DNA of 16,039 nucleotides from CAYJFD01 sp964369605 (GCA_964369605.1 CAYJFD010000040.1:1-16039); one strand, 5' to 3'; positions 1-7,765 are shown, counted from the first letter of the stretch. The notes: generated by a model from the sequence alone, not told the origin. Translations and numbers: made by a program.

Positions 1-43
1 CGACAACGACGATTCAGATGATGACGATGACAATGATGATTAG
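1..43 (+). CDS. C-terminal tail of an upstream gene (partial)
   Basis: Reading from base 2, the frame stays open to a TAG stop at 41-43 and encodes an almost purely acidic tail, DNDDSDDDDDNDD. The strict GAT/GAC codons and the terminator 21 bases downstream support this as the end of a real gene. Highly acidic C-termini are known in the RNA polymerase delta subunit (RpoE) of Bacillota, among other proteins. With only 13 residues visible, that identity is a guess, and the tail could belong to another acidic or low-complexity protein. Confidence 0.45.
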   Translation, partial: DNDDSDDDDDNDD

Positions 44-64
44 TTGTTAGTTTATTTAAAAACT

Positions 65-91
65 AAGTAGCCACTTAAATGGCTACTTTTT
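65..91 (+). terminator. Rho-independent terminator of the upstream gene
   Basis: A 9-bp perfect stem (AAGTAGCCA at 65-73 with TGGCTACTT at 80-88) and a 6-base loop run straight into a T-run. It lies just after the stop of the acidic-tail gene and before the first flippase, so it separates the polysaccharide locus from its upstream neighbour. Confidence 0.75.
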
Positions 92-93
92 AT

Positions 94-122
94 TTGGAAA
101 AAAGCTTACTTTAAGGTAATAT
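94..122 (+). promoter_or_regulatory. Possible weak promoter for the first flippase
   Basis: TTGGAA (94-99) and TAATAT (117-122) are 17 bases apart, each matching the sigma-A consensus at four of six positions. A start site seven bases after the -10 box would fall at about 129, next to the ATG at 130, leaving almost no leader. Because the region is very AT-rich and the boxes are imperfect, this is only a candidate. It is listed because a terminator lies just upstream and the flippase gene needs a promoter somewhere in this gap. Confidence 0.25.
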
Positions 123-129
123 ATTAGTT

Positions 130-1680
130 ATGAGTAAATCAAGAATCAAGAATTCGGTTAGAAATGTAAAATCAGGAGTTATTTATCAATTTGTTCATAT
201 CTTATTTGCCTTTGCGACTAGAACAGTATTCATTAGTGTTTTAGGTCAACAATACCTCGGAATAAATTCTTTGTTTGCGAATATAGTATCAATGTTATCA
301 TTGACTGAATTGGGCGTCGCGACAGCAATTACTTTTAGGATGTATAAACCTTTGGCTGACGGAGACATTCAAAGACAAAGAGTGTTGATGAAGTTTTACA
401 AGCTTGCTTATCGTTATATAGGATTAGTTATCTTTACTTTAGGAATGATTACCTTGCCTTTTATTCCTAACTTTATGACCGGTTTAACAGTTGATATAAA
501 TGTATATTTATTTTTCTTTCTTTATTTAATGAGAACTTGTGTTACTTATTGGTTTTTCTCATATAAAAGAACAATTATTTCAGCGGATCAAAAAACTTAT
601 ATCATTAGAAGAATTGACACTATATATCAGTTTGCAACAAATACAATTCAAATCATAGTTTTAATAGTTACTAAAGACTTTTTAATTTATACCCTGAGCT
701 TCATTTTAATTAAAGTGATAGAGAATATTATTGTCGCAAGAAAAGCTGAACAATTATATCCATATATTAAAGAAGAAACTGAGGAAAATCTTTCTAAAGA
801 AGAGGTGAAAGAATTATTTAAAGATTGTTATGCCTTATTCTTTTACAAGGTTAATTCAAGAGTATTATCTTCAACAGATAATATTGTAATTTCTACTTTT
901 GTAGGATTAGTAACAGTTGGGCTTTATTCAAACTATTTATTAATTATTCAAGGAGTCAAAACATTGACTAGCATTGTTGTTAATTCGATAACTGCGAGCG
1001 TTGGTAGTTTAAACGCTGGTGATAATGAAAGAAAAAAATTGAAAATATTCTTTCAATTGAATTATATGATTTCCATGATTTATATCTTATTATCTGTCAT
1101 TTTCTTTATTAGTGCAAATTACTTTGTAGGCATTTGGATTGGTGAGAATTATTTATTACCAAATTCATTCATTATAATTATAGCTGTTGATTTATTTACT
1201 TCTGGCCTTTGTGTAACTTTAGGTATGTTTAGAGAATCTATGGGTCTTTTTCAGCAAGCTAAATATAGACCCCTTATTTCTTCAATTGTTAATATATCCT
1301 TATCTTTAATTCTTGTTCAATACATCGGAATTCATGGAGTAATATTGGCAACAATTATTACTAGAATGACTACATATTTTATCTTTGACCCTAATATTAT
1401 ATTTAAATACGGTTTCAACAAAAGCAGTTCAGAGTACTTTTATAAATCATTTTATTATGCTTTCATTTTCTCAATTTCCATAGCTTGTTCTTATTTCTTC
1501 ATCAATCAATTTGATTTCAATAATTTTGTAATGTTGATTTTAGGTTCGATAAGCTCTTTTGTGATTACGTCTTTATCTATTTTCATTTTTACATTTAAAT
1601 CAAGAGAATTTAAAGATACATTGAAAACTATAGATAAAATAATAAAAAATATTATAGATAAAAGATTTAGAAATAAGTGA
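130..1680 (+). CDS. MOP-superfamily polysaccharide flippase (Wzx/PST-like)
   Basis: This 516-residue membrane protein has about a dozen or more hydrophobic segments and short charged loops, the usual form of polysaccharide transporters of the MOP superfamily. The N-terminus (basic start, then a helix with RTVFISVLGQQYLGINSLF around residues 31-49) is typical of the Wzx/RfbX-like branch in Gram-positive capsule loci. Such proteins move lipid-linked oligosaccharide units across the cytoplasmic membrane. A hydrophilic loop rich in Glu and Lys (about residues 211-235) and a basic C-terminus would face the cytoplasm. The ATG at 130 has only a weak AAGG 13 bases upstream. The stop is TGA. A second, different flippase follows at 2720, so the two may serve different substrates. 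The family is clear; the substrate is unknown. Confidence 0.85.
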   Translation: MSKSRIKNSVRNVKSGVIYQFVHILFAFATRTVFISVLGQQYLGINSLFANIVSMLSLTELGVATAITFRMYKPLADGDIQRQRVLMKFYKLAYRYIGLVIFTLGMITLPFIPNFMTGLTVDINVYLFFFLYLMRTCVTYWFFSYKRTIISADQKTYIIRRIDTIYQFATNTIQIIVLIVTKDFLIYTLSFILIKVIENIIVARKAEQLYPYIKEETEENLSKEEVKELFKDCYALFFYKVNSRVLSSTDNIVISTFVGLVTVGLYSNYLLIIQGVKTLTSIVVNSITASVGSLNAGDNERKKLKIFFQLNYMISMIYILLSVIFFISANYFVGIWIGENYLLPNSFIIIIAVDLFTSGLCVTLGMFRESMGLFQQAKYRPLISSIVNISLSLILVQYIGIHGVILATIITRMTTYFIFDPNIIFKYGFNKSSSEYFYKSFYYAFIFSISIACSYFFINQFDFNNFVMLILGSISSFVITSLSIFIFTFKSREFKDTLKTIDKIIKNIIDKRFRNK

Positions 1681-1708
1681 CAACTAATTTTGCTAAACCG
1701 TAGTATCA

Positions 1709-1737
1709 TTGACATTAAAGTTAATTATTTTTATAAT
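1709..1737 (+). promoter_or_regulatory. Perfect consensus sigma-A promoter, likely leaderless
   Basis: TTGACA (1709-1714) and TATAAT (1732-1737) both match the consensus exactly and are 17 bases apart. Counting from the -10 box, +1 falls at about 1744, which is the A of the ATG of the glycosyltransferase gene. No Shine-Dalgarno sequence precedes that ATG. A rough chance estimate for this base composition is well below one such site in the window, so the promoter is well supported by sequence alone. Confidence 0.8.
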
Positions 1738-1743
1738 TATTAA

Positions 1744-2718
1744 ATGAAAAAAATAAATTCTTCTAACGAAGTAAAAGTAACAATACGCTGTATAGTCTAC
1801 AATCATGCAAAATTTTTAAGAAAGTGTTTAGAAGGATTTGTAAATCAAAAAACTAATTTTAGATACCAAATAGTGATTCATGATGATGCTTCAACTGATG
1901 GTAGCGCAGAAATAATTCAGGAATTTGTTAATAACTATCCCGAACTTTTTGTTGCGATTTTGCAAAAAGAAAACCAATATTCGCAAGGAGTTAAAATAGG
2001 TGAAAAATTTGTTAATGATAAATGCATAGGTGAATATATCGCCATTTGTGAAGGTGATGATTATTGGACCGATAATGATAAATTACAAAAACAATATGAT
2101 TTCATGATTAGTCACCCTAACTGTACATTATGTGCACACGCGGTAACCTGGGTTAATAACAAAACAAATAAAACTAGATATTATGGACCAGGAACTGAAA
2201 GTAGATTTTATTCAGCCGATGAGGTAATACTCGGAGGTGGTGGGTTTGTAGCTACTTGTTCACTGATGGTCAGAAGAGATATATATTTTAATAGACCTGC
2301 TTGCTTTAGTTACAGAGGGGTAGGAGACTTTCAACTACAAATGCATTCCGCTTTCTCCGGAGATTTCTACTACATGAGCGATTGTATGGCTGTGTATAAC
2401 TACATGTCTTCATCTGCTAGTTGGAGTTCGAAAAGAGGAAATGCTAAACAAGCGAGTAGTACGAGTAAAAGAAAAGTTACTTATACTGAAATGCTTGAAA
2501 ATGTAGATAAATATTATGAATACAAATACACAGATGCAATTCAAAAGAGAATTGCAATTGATAAATTCAAGGCATATTTAAGAAAAGGCGAGTATAAAGA
2601 ACTTAAAAGTCAAAAATATAAAAAACAATATAAAGAATTAACATTAAAAAACAAAATAAAAATTACGATGGGAGCTTATTTCCCTTGGTTATTTAAATTA
2701 TTAAAGGCAGGAAAATAA
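1744..2718 (+). CDS. GT2-family glycosyltransferase
   Basis: This 324-residue protein has a GT-A fold typical of glycosyltransferase family 2. An N-terminal nucleotide-binding half has VTIRCIVYNH (residues 12-21), then HDDASTDGS (46-54) and the metal-binding EGDD (103-106) followed by YW. It would transfer a sugar from an activated nucleotide donor to a growing lipid-linked glycan on the cytoplasmic face of the membrane. The basic C-terminal region ends in a short hydrophobic stretch (MGAYFPWLFKLL) that may touch the membrane. The ATG at 1744 has no ribosome binding site, but a perfect promoter places the transcript start on it. The gene ends one base before the second flippase gene. It is clearly paralogous to the glycosyltransferase at 14942-15940 at the other end of the locus. 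Donor and acceptor are unknown. Confidence 0.9.
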   Translation: MKKINSSNEVKVTIRCIVYNHAKFLRKCLEGFVNQKTNFRYQIVIHDDASTDGSAEIIQEFVNNYPELFVAILQKENQYSQGVKIGEKFVNDKCIGEYIAICEGDDYWTDNDKLQKQYDFMISHPNCTLCAHAVTWVNNKTNKTRYYGPGTESRFYSADEVILGGGGFVATCSLMVRRDIYFNRPACFSYRGVGDFQLQMHSAFSGDFYYMSDCMAVYNYMSSSASWSSKRGNAKQASSTSKRKVTYTEMLENVDKYYEYKYTDAIQKRIAIDKFKAYLRKGEYKELKSQKYKKQYKELTLKNKIKITMGAYFPWLFKLLKAGK

Positions 2719-2719
2719 A

Positions 2720-4177
2720 ATGAATAAACTAAAAGGAAAAACAATATCTTCTTTAATATGGAAATTATTTGAAAAGGTTGGGGCGCAAGTAATAACTTTT
2801 TCTATAACAATAATCCTTGCTAGGTTATTAACACCTGAGGAATATGGTGCAGTTGCACTCATGACAGTTTTTATTGCGATATCAAAAGTATTTATTGAAA
2901 GTGGTTTTTCAAGAGCTTTAATTCAAAAGAAAAATATTACTGATGAGGATGCGTGTAGTGTTTTTTATTTTAGTGTTGCCTTAGCGGTAACGATCTATTT
3001 GATAATATTCTTTTTCGTTGCCCCTGCTGCTGCAGACTTCTATAAAATTGAGGTTATTGAGAATGCACTAAGGGTGCTATCGTTATTATTATTAACCGGA
3101 ACTTACAATAGTATGCAAAGTACTATGTTGCAGAAAAAATTACTATTTAAAAGATTGTTCATCAGTACATATAGTTCAATCATTGTTGGTGGTATAATCG
3201 GAATCTTCATGGCTTATAACGGATTCGGAGTATGGTCTTTGGTCTTTCAACAACTATCGACTAGCGTGATGAAATCTGTGATTTTAACTTTCACAGTTGG
3301 ATGGAGACCAAAGTTAATTTTTTCCATGGATTCACTTAAAGAATTGTTTCCATTTGCTTCAAAATTATTTATGTCTAGTATAATTCAAACATTATATCAA
3401 AATATTTATTCTTTAATTATCGGAGGTGTTTATTCAGTAACTGATTTAGCTTATTGGAACAAAGGCAAAAGATTTCCAAACTTATTAATAATTGACGTTA
3501 ATGGGACTATTAGCACAGTAATGTACCCAGTTATGGCGAAAGTTCAAGATGATAAAAAAGTGCTAAAATCCATTACTAGTAGATCGATAAAAACAAGCTC
3601 TTATCTTGTTTTTCCTCTTATGATGGGATTAGCAATTTGTGCAGAACCAATAGTACGCTTATTGTTAACTGATAAATGGTTATTGTGTGTCCCTTTTTTA
3701 CAAGGGTGGTGTTTTGTTTATGCCTGGATGCCTATTCATACCGCTAATCTTCAAGGGTATAAAGCTATGGGTAGAAGCGATGTCTTCTTACGTTTAGAAG
3801 TTATTAAAAAAATTATTGGAATAACAATCTTAGTTGTAACATTACCATTTGGTTTGTGGGCGATGATGAGCGGTAAATTCTTAAGTTGTATTATTAGTGG
3901 AGTGATTAATTCTTTCCCAAATAAGCGCTTGCTTAACTATGGATATTTTGAGCAATTGAAAGATTTACTACCAGGAATGTTGTTGAGTGTATTTATGGGT
4001 ATATGTGTTTATCTAATTTCATTAATAAATCTGAACTACATTTTGTTGTTAGTAATTCAAGTGATTTCAGGAGTTCTTATTTATGTAGCTGGATCGATAA
4101 TTTTTAAGATTCAATCATTCAATTACATACTTGATATCATCAAAGATATGATTAAAAAAAGAAAAACTGTGATATAA
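2720..4177 (+). CDS. WzxC/TuaB-like polysaccharide flippase (MOP superfamily)
   Basis: This 485-residue polytopic membrane protein starts KGKTISSLIWKLFEKVGAQ and continues with ILARLLTPEEYGAVAL (about residues 33-48), the signature N-terminus of the WzxC/TuaB/RfbX lipopolysaccharide transporter group. Family members export lipid-linked repeat units. It differs from the flippase at 130-1680 and is not a recent duplicate of it. It begins one base after the upstream glycosyltransferase stop, with AGGA as a modest ribosome binding site, so it is probably cotranscribed and translationally coupled. Its last codons and TAA stop lie inside the -10 element and inverted repeat that precede the ATP-grasp gene. 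The family call is firm; the substrate is unknown. Confidence 0.88.
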   Translation: MNKLKGKTISSLIWKLFEKVGAQVITFSITIILARLLTPEEYGAVALMTVFIAISKVFIESGFSRALIQKKNITDEDACSVFYFSVALAVTIYLIIFFFVAPAAADFYKIEVIENALRVLSLLLLTGTYNSMQSTMLQKKLLFKRLFISTYSSIIVGGIIGIFMAYNGFGVWSLVFQQLSTSVMKSVILTFTVGWRPKLIFSMDSLKELFPFASKLFMSSIIQTLYQNIYSLIIGGVYSVTDLAYWNKGKRFPNLLIIDVNGTISTVMYPVMAKVQDDKKVLKSITSRSIKTSSYLVFPLMMGLAICAEPIVRLLLTDKWLLCVPFLQGWCFVYAWMPIHTANLQGYKAMGRSDVFLRLEVIKKIIGITILVVTLPFGLWAMMSGKFLSCIISGVINSFPNKRLLNYGYFEQLKDLLPGMLLSVFMGICVYLISLINLNYILLLVIQVISGVLIYVAGSIIFKIQSFNYILDIIKDMIKKRKTVI

Positions 4178-4184
4178 TTTCACA
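4168..4184 (+). promoter_or_regulatory. Extended -10 promoter overlapped by an inverted repeat
   Basis: TGATATAAT (4170-4178) is a perfect extended -10 element. The -35 region at the right distance (4150-4155, GATTAA) is poor, as is common for extended -10 promoters. The element lies inside the inverted repeat TGTGA-N7-TCACA (4168-4184), which would suit a dimeric repressor blocking polymerase. Transcription would start near 4185, just before the AAAGAGG ribosome binding site (4184-4190) of the ATP-grasp gene at 4197. The promoter is fairly well supported; the operator role is inferred. Confidence 0.5.
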
Positions 4185-4196
4185 AAGAGGTAATTA

Positions 4197-5441
4197 ATGA
4201 AAAAAGCAATTGTATTAGGTGGAACTGTACCGCATATAGAATTAATTAAACAGCTTCAAGATAGAGATTTTTATGTAATATTATTGGACTATTATGATAA
4301 TCCTGTAGCTAAAGAATATGCAGATGAACATATTCAAGAAAGCACATTAGATAAAGAAGCTGTTTTAAAAATAGCTAAAGATAGAAACGTTGATTTAGTT
4401 ATTACAACAAGTATAGATCAAGCGAACATTACTGCTTGTTATGTTATGGAAAAGTTAGGAAAAAAACCTCCATATAGCTACGAGACCGCAAAGCGAATTT
4501 GTGATAAAGGGGATATGAAAAAAACGATGTTGGAAAATCAAGTTCCTACATCAAGATATTATTATTTGGAAAAGGATGCTCGCTTTACTGAAGATTACGA
4601 TTTAACATTCCCCATAATTGTCAAACCGGCTGACTCTAATTCTTCAAAAGGCGTTAAAGTTGCAAGAAGTTTTGATGAAGCAGTTAAGTATGTAGAGGAA
4701 GCTAAAGAAATTAGTAGAACAAATAGAGTAATTGTTGAAGAATTTGTTGACGGACCTGAAGCTAGTGTTTATTGTTTTATTGGTGAAAATGATTCGCATG
4801 TACTTTTAATTTCAAGAAGGTTTAGCAGGGTTGAGGGCAGCGAAAAAGCATTCAAATGTTACGGCACTATCTCTAATTTAGAGGTATCTGATAAAATTCT
4901 TGAAAGAATGAAGTGGAGCGTTGAAACTATTGCGAAAGCTTATGGCTTGAAAAATACCCCATTCTTTATGCAAGTGATTTTAAAAGAAGATGATATTTCA
5001 ATCATTGAATTCGCCCCTAGAACTGGTGGAGGAATGTGCTTTGTTACAGTTCCAATGGCCTGTGATATTAATTATATTGCATCAGGGATCGATTCATTTT
5101 TAGAAACTGAATTTAATTGTAACCCTAAACAATCTAAATATATTTTCGGAGTCAATACTCTATATGGAATTGATGGAACATACGATCGTATCGAAGGTGT
5201 TAATAAACTAATTGAAGATGGATATATAGAGAAAATTTTTCCAATCAAAACAAAAGGTATGGAAATCAAGAGCGGGACTGCTAGTTCAGAACGAATAGCT
5301 TTTTTGTTAATTAAAGGAAAAACAAAAGAAGAGGTTTGTGAAAAGGCAAAGAAAATTGTTGAAAATATTGATGTTTACGATGTTGATAACAATAAAATCT
5401 TACGTAAAGATATCTACTTGAGGGTAGAGGATATTGATTAA
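4197..5441 (+). CDS. ATP-grasp family carboxylate-amine ligase
   Basis: This 414-residue protein has the order seen in ATP-grasp ligases such as PurK, PurT and carbamoyl-phosphate synthase. A Rossmann-like pre-ATP-grasp domain comes first (KAIVLGGTVPHIELIKQL, residues 3-20). ATP-binding elements follow: FPIIVKPADSNSSKGV with Lys143 and Lys151, VEEFVDGPEAS (180-190), and the metal-binding IEFAPRTGGG with Glu271 and Arg275. Such enzymes activate a carboxylate as an acyl phosphate and couple it to an amine or other nucleophile. The substrate cannot be read from the sequence. In this setting it could join an acid made by the downstream enzymes to an amino sugar or amino acid (inference). The AGAGG site lies 6 bases before the ATG. 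The gene has its own candidate promoter and a weak hairpin after it, so it may form a separate transcript. Confidence 0.88.
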   Translation: MKKAIVLGGTVPHIELIKQLQDRDFYVILLDYYDNPVAKEYADEHIQESTLDKEAVLKIAKDRNVDLVITTSIDQANITACYVMEKLGKKPPYSYETAKRICDKGDMKKTMLENQVPTSRYYYLEKDARFTEDYDLTFPIIVKPADSNSSKGVKVARSFDEAVKYVEEAKEISRTNRVIVEEFVDGPEASVYCFIGENDSHVLLISRRFSRVEGSEKAFKCYGTISNLEVSDKILERMKWSVETIAKAYGLKNTPFFMQVILKEDDISIIEFAPRTGGGMCFVTVPMACDINYIASGIDSFLETEFNCNPKQSKYIFGVNTLYGIDGTYDRIEGVNKLIEDGYIEKIFPIKTKGMEIKSGTASSERIAFLLIKGKTKEEVCEKAKKIVENIDVYDVDNNKILRKDIYLRVEDID

Positions 5442-5450
5442 TAACTAATT

Positions 5451-5484
5451 AACTTTATGTAGAGAATGCATAAAGTTTTATTTT
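5451..5484 (+). terminator. Weak terminator or attenuator hairpin after the ATP-grasp gene
   Basis: A 9-bp perfect stem (AACTTTATG at 5451-5459 with CATAAAGTT at 5469-5477) and a 9-base loop are followed by TTATTTT. Only two of the nine pairs are G-C, so termination is probably partial. It sits between the ATP-grasp gene and the MmgE/PrpD gene, and I see no convincing new promoter between it and the next start at 5498. It may reduce rather than stop read-through. Confidence 0.45.
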
Positions 5485-5497
5485 AAGAGGAAGAGAT

Positions 5498-6838
5498 ATG
5501 AATACAACTGATTTATTTATAAGTGATATTATCGAGTTATCTAATAGAGAGTTTTCTAGCAAAGAGATAGAATTGGTTAAAAGGTCGTTACTTGATTATA
5601 TTGGTGTAACTTTAGCTGGAAGCAAAATTACTAATGAAAGAATTGAAGGTTATTTAAATGAAGTTGGTGATTATTATGCAGTAGGTGTCAATGAATCAAC
5701 TAATTTTATGAGAGCTTGTTTTGTTAACGGTTATAATTCTCATGTTATGGAATTGGATGATGGACATCGTTACGCAATGGCTCATTTATCTGCTCCTATT
5801 TTTTCTGCTTTGTTAGTTGTTGCGCAAAAAGAAAAATTGAGTTTTGAGAATTTTGTTAAAGGGGTAATTATTGGTTTTGAAGTCGAGGGAAGACTTGCGA
5901 TGGCGATTCAACCTAGTCACAAAGCTAGGGGTTATCATGCAACTGGAACATGTGGCACGTTAGGTGTTGCAATGGCGGTAGGGGCCGCATTAAATTATAC
6001 CTCTGATGAAATGAAAAATGCACTTTCCGCCGCAGCTACTTCCGCCGCCGGCTTGTTAGAGTCTATTGAAGGTAAATCTCAAATGAAGCCATACAATGTA
6101 GCAATTGCTGTTCAAAATGGCGTTACTGCAGCTTATTTTGGAAAATCTGGTTTTTGTGGACCTGATGATGTAATTGGCGGTAAAAGAGGTTTTTTAAAGG
6201 TAATGTCTGATGAAGTGTTTGTTGATAAGTTGAAGATTAATAAAGATGATAAATTGTGTATTGAACAAGTTTATTTAAAACCTTATGCCGCGTGTAGACA
6301 TTGTCATGCGCCAATTGAAGGAGCTTTAAATTTATTAAAAAATAATAAATTTGAAATTGATTCTATTAAAAGTGTTGAGATACATACATATAAGTTGGCA
6401 GTTTTTGGTCATGATCATGTTGAGATAAATGGTGAAAATTCCGGAAAAATGAGCATTCCTTATTCAGTTGCGGTAGCTTTAGCTTTAAACAATGCGGATA
6501 TTGATAGTTTTAGAATTCCATACCTTGAAGATCGTTGCGTTATCGAATTGTGTAAAAAAGTTAAAGTATTTGTTGATCCTGACCTTACCGCTATTAGTCC
6601 CGGTATTAGAGCAGCTATAATAAATGTGATATTTAATGATGGTTCTGTTATTAGTGAGCGCGTAGATTATGCCAAGGGTGAGCCTGAAAATCCTATTAGT
6701 AATCAAGAATTAATTGAAAAATTTGTTTCATTGTCTAAATATAGTGGAAGAACCAATCAAGATATTGAAAACATCTTAGAGTGCGTTAAAAATATTGAGT
6801 TAGATTTTTACAAATTATTTAAAATATTATATTATTAA
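5498..6838 (+). CDS. MmgE/PrpD family protein (dehydratase/decarboxylase/epimerase family)
   Basis: The 446-residue length matches the MmgE/PrpD family. Visible family features are the N-terminal helical domain with RSLLDYIGVTLAG (29-41), MELDDGHR (84-91), GYHATGTCGTLG (145-156), the KGRGGF-like GGKRGFLKV stretch (about 227-235) and KPYAACRHCHAPIEGAL (261-277). Known members include 2-methylcitrate dehydratase, cis-aconitate decarboxylase and iminodisuccinate epimerase; all act on small polycarboxylates by taking a proton next to a carboxylate. The exact reaction cannot be assigned. A specific PrpD role is unlikely because no methylcitrate synthase or methylisocitrate lyase is nearby. With the hydratase and lyase genes downstream, a step in making or isomerising a hydroxylated di- or tricarboxylate is reasonable (inference). 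AGAGG lies 7 bases before the ATG. Confidence 0.9.
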   Translation: MNTTDLFISDIIELSNREFSSKEIELVKRSLLDYIGVTLAGSKITNERIEGYLNEVGDYYAVGVNESTNFMRACFVNGYNSHVMELDDGHRYAMAHLSAPIFSALLVVAQKEKLSFENFVKGVIIGFEVEGRLAMAIQPSHKARGYHATGTCGTLGVAMAVGAALNYTSDEMKNALSAAATSAAGLLESIEGKSQMKPYNVAIAVQNGVTAAYFGKSGFCGPDDVIGGKRGFLKVMSDEVFVDKLKINKDDKLCIEQVYLKPYAACRHCHAPIEGALNLLKNNKFEIDSIKSVEIHTYKLAVFGHDHVEINGENSGKMSIPYSVAVALALNNADIDSFRIPYLEDRCVIELCKKVKVFVDPDLTAISPGIRAAIINVIFNDGSVISERVDYAKGEPENPISNQELIEKFVSLSKYSGRTNQDIENILECVKNIELDFYKLFKILYY

Positions 6839-6848
6839 TAGTGGAAAT

Positions 6849-6853
6849 AGGAG
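6849..6853 (+). promoter_or_regulatory. Ribosome binding site fixing the start at 6859
   Basis: AGGAG lies 5 bases before the ATG at 6859. An in-frame GTG at 6841 would add six residues, but it has no ribosome binding site in front of it and the AGGAG would then be inside the coding region. The ATG is the better start. Confidence 0.8.
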
Positions 6854-6858
6854 AACAT

Positions 6859-7764
6859 ATGAAAACAAGTATCGATAATACAAGAGATTTTTTAAAAAAA
6901 TTAAACTTACCTGCTGGAGATGATTATGCATTAACTACTTCAAGCAAGAGATTTGATGATAATGGACAGTTTAGATTTGAGGTTCCTGGTATTCAAGGTC
7001 CTAAAGCTATGAAGGCTCTATTGGAAACTCTTGATGAGTATGGCGTTTTCATTCATCGTGTAACTCAAACAAAAGGAATTATGTTTTTGACTGATGAAGA
7101 AATATCTAAAATGGTAGATTATGCAAATAAGTGGCAAGTTGAACTTGTTTTAGCGATTGGGCCAAGAGCCACTACCGATACAAGTGCTTCAGTAAATACT
7201 CCGGAAGGACAACGTATGGGGTATCGTTTACGTGGACAAGAACAAATAGTAAGAGCTATTGAAGAAGTTAAAAGAGCCTCTTCGTTAGGGTGTAATTCAT
7301 TCCTTGTTTATGATGAAGGCTGTTTATATGTTTTGAATGAATTTAGAAAAGCTGGAGAAATTCCTGATACTTGTAAGTTTAAATTATCTGCTCATTCTGG
7401 TTTAGGTAATCCATGTGCAGCAAAATTAATTGAGAGCATTGGTGCAAATTCTGTCAATCCGGTTCGTGATATTCAATTACAAATGGTCGCTTCTATCAGG
7501 CAAGCAATTAATATACCTATAGATTTACATACAGAAAATCCTGCTTCATCAGGAGGGTTTGTTAGACATTATGAAGTTCCTGAAATGATTAGAGTTGGAG
7601 CTCCGCTATATTTAAAAACTGGTGGTTCAGTTGCAAAAAATCACAGTTGGGATTCAACTGCTGATGATGCAAAAAAACGTGCAAAGCAAATTGTTTTAGT
7701 GAAGCGTGTTATTGATCAATATTATCCAGATGCTTTAATTTCTCCGAAAGGATCAATAAAGTAA
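6859..7764 (+). CDS. U32-peptidase-like TIM-barrel protein of unknown reaction
   Basis: The protein is 301 residues from the ATG at 6859. Alternating hydrophobic strands and helices suggest a TIM barrel. The sequence resembles the short proteins annotated as U32 family peptidase. Notable conserved-looking motifs are GPR (101-103), YRLRGQEQ (122-129), LVYDEGCL (149-156), KLSAHSGLGNPCAAKLI (175-191), GANSVNP (195-201), GGFVRHYEVPEM (232-243) and YLKTGG (251-256). There is no signal peptide. True U32 members act in collagen degradation, RNA modification or ubiquinone hydroxylation, and several are not proteases, so the peptidase label should not be taken literally. Its place between the MmgE/PrpD and dehydrogenase genes, with only one base between it and the next gene, suggests a metabolic enzyme. 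I cannot assign the reaction. Confidence 0.75.
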   Translation: MKTSIDNTRDFLKKLNLPAGDDYALTTSSKRFDDNGQFRFEVPGIQGPKAMKALLETLDEYGVFIHRVTQTKGIMFLTDEEISKMVDYANKWQVELVLAIGPRATTDTSASVNTPEGQRMGYRLRGQEQIVRAIEEVKRASSLGCNSFLVYDEGCLYVLNEFRKAGEIPDTCKFKLSAHSGLGNPCAAKLIESIGANSVNPVRDIQLQMVASIRQAINIPIDLHTENPASSGGFVRHYEVPEMIRVGAPLYLKTGGSVAKNHSWDSTADDAKKRAKQIVLVKRVIDQYYPDALISPKGSIK

Positions 7765-7765
7765 T

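Noticed and set aside
5072..5269. Minus-strand open frame inside the ATP-grasp gene
   Set aside because: It is antisense to a conserved coding region, has no ribosome binding site and no recognisable motif.
5498..6838. Calling the MmgE/PrpD protein 2-methylcitrate dehydratase (prpD)
   Set aside because: No methylcitrate synthase or methylisocitrate lyase gene is nearby, and the family includes several other reactions, so a specific symbol is not justified.
6841..6858. Upstream GTG start for the U32-like gene
   Set aside because: No ribosome binding site precedes it, while AGGAG is ideally placed for the ATG at 6859.
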